A DNA stretch of 64,000 bases from Ixodes scapularis (lineage: Eukaryota > Arthropoda > Arachnida > Ixodida > Ixodidae), in the NCBI RefSeq assembly GCF_016920785.2, contig NW_024609948.1, forward strand, positions 1,488,001 through 1,552,000. The letters are read 5' to 3'. The notes beneath the pieces were generated by a model that was not told the origin of the DNA, ran no database searches, and was given only the letters and a program-made list of their open reading frames with translations. A program made the position numbers and the translations under genes. The stretch's first letter is position 1; each line of letters opens with the position of its first letter. Shown here in pieces: positions 59,666-64,000 of this stretch.

Positions 59666-60328
59666 TCAAAGCCATATTTCCCGGACAATTTCACGAAGGT
59701 TGTCAGGGCGGATGTGGCCCTCGTCGATTCGGGAAGATGCCAGCGTCGATGCAACAGGCGTGTCGGCGATTCGGTTGTAGTGGCTGGCTCGGGCTTGCAG
59801 GGCACGCTCGATGTTTGTTGCCTCGGCGACAAAATCTTCGACAGTTGTCGGAGGGCTGCGGGCGAGGCCACCAAAGATGTTTTCTCTCACGCCCTGCATG
59901 AGGATTCATAGCTTTTTCTCTTCTGTAGCCCGAGGGTCGGCGCGGGCGCTCAGGCGCAGGACGTCCTCTACGAAGCCGGTGACATTCTCGTTGGGGCCCT
60001 GGGTTCTGGTTCGCAGTAGGTCCTCGGCTCTCTCTCGGCGGTGGTGGTTGATGAATGTAGCCTTGAGATCGGCCTTGAAAATGTCCCACGACGTCAGGGA
60101 GGACTCATGATTTTTGTACCAGTGTTTGGCGGTCCCCAGAAGCGAAAAATAGACATTGTGCAGGCGCTGCTCGTCGGTCCAGCAGTTGTGGCGTGCAACG
60201 CGTTCATAATCGTCAATCCAGTCTTCGACGTCTTCGTGCTGCTCGCCGTGGAATGGAGCAGCCGTCCGCGGTACGACGGGCAGGTGAACGACGGCAAGAG
60301 CGGCCGGGGTCTCCGACTGGTTGGCCAT
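59666..60328 (-). pseudogene. gag: Truncated Gypsy gag, frameshifted
   Basis: The minus-strand ATG at 60328 (MANQSETPAALA) opens a Gag of the same family as the intact element at 3789: PFHGEQHEDVEDWI, WYKNHESSLTSWD, VEDVLRLSARADPRAT. The first frame stops at 59906, and the rest (GVRENIFGG..., ERALQARASHYN) continues in a second frame to 59666. The zinc knuckle and all of pol are absent. The matching LTR lies upstream at about 60,517-60,859. Confidence 0.85.
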
Positions 60329-60516
60329 CGTCGTCCTTCTGGTTTGCTTGGTCTTGGTTGGCAGCAGTCCGTATTCCAGGTCTAGGAACTGGATGTGGCG
60401 ACTTACTCAGGTCTCGGTGGTGTCTTCGTTGGGTACTCGGGAGCTTGGGTTCGGACTCGTACTGCGGGAACTCGGAGGGGTGCGCTGCACGAACATGCGG
60501 TACCCCTCCACCAGAA

Positions 60517-60859
60517 TGTCACGGGTGGTGACCAGAATAACAATAAATCAACAGGAAGAAATAAACGTTTAATGTGGCGAACTTGTGCCCAAAACAAAAA
60601 GGGAATAGAAAATAGTAATAAAGCGTCGCGTCGAAGTCGGCGAGACAGCAGAGTCGAGTGTTGGGGCGAAACTGACTCCGCCCGCCTTGCGGAATCCCTT
60701 ATGTACCCTCGTGGGTTTCTGGATCGTTCGGCGAAGAAGGTTCGGCGCGTAGAACATTCTAACCTCGAATCAGCAAGACAGTTCTCGAATTCACCAGAAC
60801 ATCACATTACAGTGTCAACAAGAACATCACATTACAGTGCCAGCTGCGCGCGCGGCAAT
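60517..60859 (-). repeat. LTR of the truncated Gypsy element
   Basis: On the plus strand it starts TGTCACGGGTGG and ends GCGCGCGCGGCA, i.e. the reverse complement of an LTR with the same ends as the intact element (TGCCGCGCGC...CCCGTGACA). The body differs strongly, so it is a related subfamily. Confidence 0.75.
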
Positions 60860-60942
60860 ATATAAAAATAACACCGTTATGCCACGCGCACGCTGCCTAC
60901 TTGGCCAGCTGCGCGCGCGGCAATATATAAAAATAACACAAT
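60838..60942. repeat. Short duplication at the LTR edge
   Basis: CAGCTGCGCGCGCGGCAATA plus TATAAAAATAACAC occurs at about 60,840-60,873 and again at about 60,906-60,939. Confidence 0.7.
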
Positions 60943-62179
60943 AACGGGAGGAACTGACCCAAAAAAAAGATTACGCTATGTACACAGCACTGTCGCCGTA
61001 TGAAGGAACCGGGCGGCTTCAGAAGGCCGGGGCGAGGCTCCCGCCAAAGGTCTTGAGGAGGTTTTGGAGGAAAATCATGTCCTCCCTCCTCAGGGTCTGT
61101 CTCTTGGCGTGGAGGGAACACAGGTAACTCGCAGACAGGAAGTTAGTCACGAACTGCTCCGACGCGTCCTGGAAAAGAGGTGACGCCCGTCAAACGCCAA
61201 CGAATCGAGGCGATGCGTTAGAACTGGGACAGGCCCACAATTTTAATGTCGAAAAATTTACGGCTCACATTTTTTATATCGTTTCTATTGGCAAAAGAGG
61301 AGAAAATGTGCCACCTTCGTTCAGAATGCTGCAAATTTGCTGCATACGGTAGAATCTCGATGATACGACGACGGTTCGTCCGAATTTCGGTAAGATACGA
61401 ATTTTTCGAAATTCCCGGCAGAAGTTCGTTAAGACTAATCTATTACGTTTCGGGATAGTCCGAATGCTTTCTCGGCCGCGGAGGATCATGTGAACGATCA
61501 TCAACAACCTTTACACATCCTGCGGGACGGCATCACTTGACTCCTACGAGTGTAGCACGCTTTTTGAGTCATTTCTCTCGCCGTTCTTTCTATGTACGCA
61601 CCATGCAATCCCGATAACCGTAGGTGCGTTCCAAAATTCGAAAACACACCCACGTCCACCGCTGCTCTGTGTTGTCGCGTGATGAGAATTTGGCTCGCTG
61701 GAGTAACTCGCGTTTGCTCACTCAAGGGTTGCTGCTTTATATTTATTGTCACGCGATAAATGAGTTTCAGCAACTCTGACTGACTTGAGTAAACGTGAGA
61801 AATGACGTTTGGAATTGACGTTGATTGTGGAATCAACCCTTATGTAACGGCTTCCGCAAGTGTGAATTCACAAATCCTACAGTGGCTGCTCCTCCGGAAC
61901 CAGACGAAAACTTGAGAATTGAGGACCGAGACCTGCGCTTTATGCTGAGAAATCGGCCTTCGATTTCGTTACCGCAGATGACAGCCTCGCTACTTGCGGA
62001 TTAAGGACTGCCGAGGCAATCGTTGAGGAAGTGACAGCATTGCAAGGACGGTCAAGTAGCGGAGATGATGACGGCGACGTAAACTAATGACAAGCAGCCA
62101 CCGACGACTGCTGAAACACTGCATGCTCTCGATGTGCTGTGCCGCATAGTGAGCCTGAGATCAAGGTCAGCAATGACAG
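60943..62179. other. Host non-coding DNA
   Basis: No gene recognised. Confidence 0.4.
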
Positions 62180-62404
62180 GTACGCTCGTTCTTCCGTGTT
62201 CCAAAAGTGCCTTTTGGGTGACATCGGAAAAAGAAGATGTAACTGTGGGTTTATTTACATGATTAAAAAAACGTATGCCGCTGGCTAACCTAGGGCCTGC
62301 TTCATGTCGGCTCAGTCCAGTCAATCGCGCTCAGTGTTCTGTCTCGAGCTCGCTCGCGGTCTTTTCGCGAGATCTCGTCTTCTGCCTCTTTGTCCGAGTT
62401 ACCA
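62180..62404 (-). repeat. Probable 3' LTR start of the right-edge Gypsy element
   Basis: On the minus strand a polypurine tract (AAAGCGGGAGGAG) is followed by TGTGGTAACTCGG, the usual layout at the 3' LTR. An AATAAA lies about 150 bp further. The far end of the LTR is not certain. Confidence 0.5.
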
Positions 62405-62425
62405 CACTCCTCCCGCTTTAATCGT

Positions 62426-64000
62426 TTAGGTGCCAGCGGGAACTCCAGCATCCGGTAGGCTCGGTGGCACGCCAAGTCTGTCTGGGGGACGCCGGATCCG
62501 TTGAGGGTAACGGTTTGAGTGTTCAGTCGGAGGCGTGGCTGCGTCTCCTGCCGGGCCTGGCTGTACCACTGTAGGTGGGGCTCTTCCCGATGAACTCTGC
62601 AAGTCTCCAGCTGAGTCCGTCGACACTCTAGGAGTGGCAGCCGGGCCTAAGAGCATCCATGGTGGTGGGCAGGTTGTTTCACTACTTGGTAACTGAGCAT
62701 CCAGTCGCAAAAGATGGTCCAAGTGAACGGAGACTGTACGTTCCCGTACCTCCACTAGATACAATAGTGGCCCTCTTCGGGAAACAATAACTCCAGGAGA
62801 CCAAGGGGGTTGGTTCCCTCTCACGTCTCGCACGAGGACCTTATCTCCTACATCAAAATAACGAAGTGATCGTCGTGACTTGTCGTGTGCCAACTGTTGC
62901 TGGCGTTGGTGCTTGGTCACAGTCCGCTCCACACTTGGCTTGACTAAATCCAGGCGAGTACGAAGCGGCCGCTTGAGGAACAGTTCAGCCGGTGTTCTCT
63001 CTGTGATTGTATGAGGAGTGCTCCGATAGTTCAGGAGAAACCTGGCCAGCCTTTGGTGCTCTGTTTCTGTGAGTGTGTTTCCAGCAGCTGCGTCTTTCTT
63101 CCATGCTCGCTTAAATGTCTGCACCGCTCGCTCAGCCGCGCCATTTGAAGCGGGATGGTATGGGGGTGTACGGATGTGCTTCACGCCGTTCATTCGCAAG
63201 AAGTTCCCGAAGTCTGCAGAAATGAACTGCGGTCCGTTATCCGAGACAACTTCAGAGGGCACTCCATATGACGCGAAGAGGTTCCGCAACAATTCAATGG
63301 TGCGTGCTGCTGTAGTCGTTTTTGTGGGCAGGACTTCGATCCACTTGGAGAAGCTGTCCATTACTACCAGGTAGTGCTGCTTGTCGAGCTCGGCGTAATC
63401 TATATGTATCCTCTCCCACGGATTTCTCGCCCAAGACCACGGGTGTAGAGGTGCAGCAGCTGGTTGGTTCTGCATGGATGCACAGGCGTAGCACTGCTTA
63501 ATGAAATCTTCAATGTCTTGGTCCAAAATTGGCCACCAGAGATAGTTTCGTGCCTTGGCCTTCATGCGACTGACGCCTGGGTGATTCTCGTGCAGCTCAT
63601 GTAGTAGTCGTTTTCTAAGATTCGGTGGTACGACGACTCGGCTTCCCCATAGAAGACAGCCTTGGGCCGTAGAGAGCTGCTCCCGTTTTTCGAAGTAAGT
63701 ACGCAGGTTTTTATCTTGAAGGGAGGTGGGCCAACCATTTAGGGTAAAGTTCAGGACTTTGGATAAGGTCGGGTCTCTCCTTGTTTCCACCGCGATTTGG
63801 TGACTTGTGACTGGGAGAAGTTCCACATTGGAGACCTGAAGTACCGACGTGTCTTCGTCCGGGTCACTGGAAGCAAGGTCTAAAGGCAAACGTGACAGTG
63901 CATCTGCATTGCCGTGTTCTTTGGACTTCCGGTACACGATGTCATAGTTGTATGATAGGAGAGTAAGTGCCCAACGTTGCATTCGTAGAGCGGCTAAGCT
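62426..64000 (-). CDS. pol: Gypsy Pol, 3' part (RNase H end and integrase), runs off the window
   Basis: The frame is open from the right edge to 62426. It starts within the end of RNase H (MQRWALTLLSYNYDIVYR, GNADALSRLP). The integrase follows: a zinc finger with HENHPG and CYACASMQ (about 63,595-63,470), then the acidic triad in HIDYAELD, VSDNGPQF and NGAAERAVQ, and a C-terminal FDVGDKVLVRDV. A Pro/Ser-rich tail ends it. The clade differs from the element at 3377-9237. No break seen in the visible part. Confidence 0.9.
   Translation of the reverse strand, partial: SLAALRMQRWALTLLSYNYDIVYRKSKEHGNADALSRLPLDLASSDPDEDTSVLQVSNVELLPVTSHQIAVETRRDPTLSKVLNFTLNGWPTSLQDKNLRTYFEKREQLSTAQGCLLWGSRVVVPPNLRKRLLHELHENHPGVSRMKAKARNYLWWPILDQDIEDFIKQCYACASMQNQPAAAPLHPWSWARNPWERIHIDYAELDKQHYLVVMDSFSKWIEVLPTKTTTAARTIELLRNLFASYGVPSEVVSDNGPQFISADFGNFLRMNGVKHIRTPPYHPASNGAAERAVQTFKRAWKKDAAAGNTLTETEHQRLARFLLNYRSTPHTITERTPAELFLKRPLRTRLDLVKPSVERTVTKHQRQQQLAHDKSRRSLRYFDVGDKVLVRDVRGNQPPWSPGVIVSRRGPLLYLVEVRERTVSVHLDHLLRLDAQLPSSETTCPPPWMLLGPAATPRVSTDSAGDLQSSSGRAPPTVVQPGPAGDAATPPTEHSNRYPQRIRRPPDRLGVPPSLPDAGVPAGT

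Overview
This window looks like a piece of an arthropod nuclear genome, most likely a chelicerate and probably a hard tick, carrying a large block of endogenous double-stranded DNA virus. The host guess is inference: the Ty3/Gypsy Gag and Pol proteins, the intron-containing PIF/Harbinger transposon and the P-element-like relic resemble repeats I associate with tick genomes. Positions 1 to about 46,140 have virus-like architecture: short intronless genes on both strands, spacers of 3 to 80 bases, convergent genes that overlap, divergent pairs separated by tiny A/T-rich gaps, and AATAAA signals fused to stop codons. From about 46,150 to 64,000 the DNA is ordinary host sequence: sparse, repeat-rich, and with genes that have introns.

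Viral block, left to right: an inhibitor of apoptosis (two BIR domains plus a RING, minus strand) running off the left edge; an unknown 645-residue protein; a small gene split by a complete 5.9-kb Gypsy element (3377-9237, ATAT target duplication); a Rad2/XPG/FEN nuclease gene broken by two back-to-back perfect palindromes; an unknown protein with a Ser/Thr-rich N-terminus; small membrane and Cys-rich proteins; three tandem ~230-bp repeats lying between two copies of a gene's 3' end; an LRR-like protein; several unknown proteins; a Gly-rich, tail-anchored 720-residue protein; a one-pass protein with SH2/SH3-ligand-like motifs in its tail; a tandem array of five tail-anchored paralogues; an XPD/Rad3-type helicase with the iron-sulphur cysteine pattern; an acidic protein; a histone H4-like protein; and two adjacent genes sharing an N-terminal module, one of them a giant protein of at least 2,588 residues.

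The recognisable genes point to a nuclear replicating arthropod virus: a DNA-repair-type nuclease and helicase, a viral histone, and an apoptosis inhibitor. The rest is largely without recognisable relatives. No DNA polymerase, capsid or secure per os infectivity gene is visible, so I leave the family open; nimavirus-, nudivirus- or filamentous-virus-like lineages are the ones to compare. At least six viral genes carry a single frameshift or premature stop, one is split by a retrotransposon and one by palindromes, while neighbours remain open. This fits a fairly recent insertion that is now decaying rather than a working virus.

Host part: a near-complete PIF/Harbinger transposon (46,554-51,768) with a five-exon MADF-domain gene and a multi-exon DDE transposase; a Gypsy integrase relic; a P-element/THAP9-type relic; two long foldbacks; a truncated Gypsy gag with its LTR; and the 3' half of another Gypsy element at the right edge.
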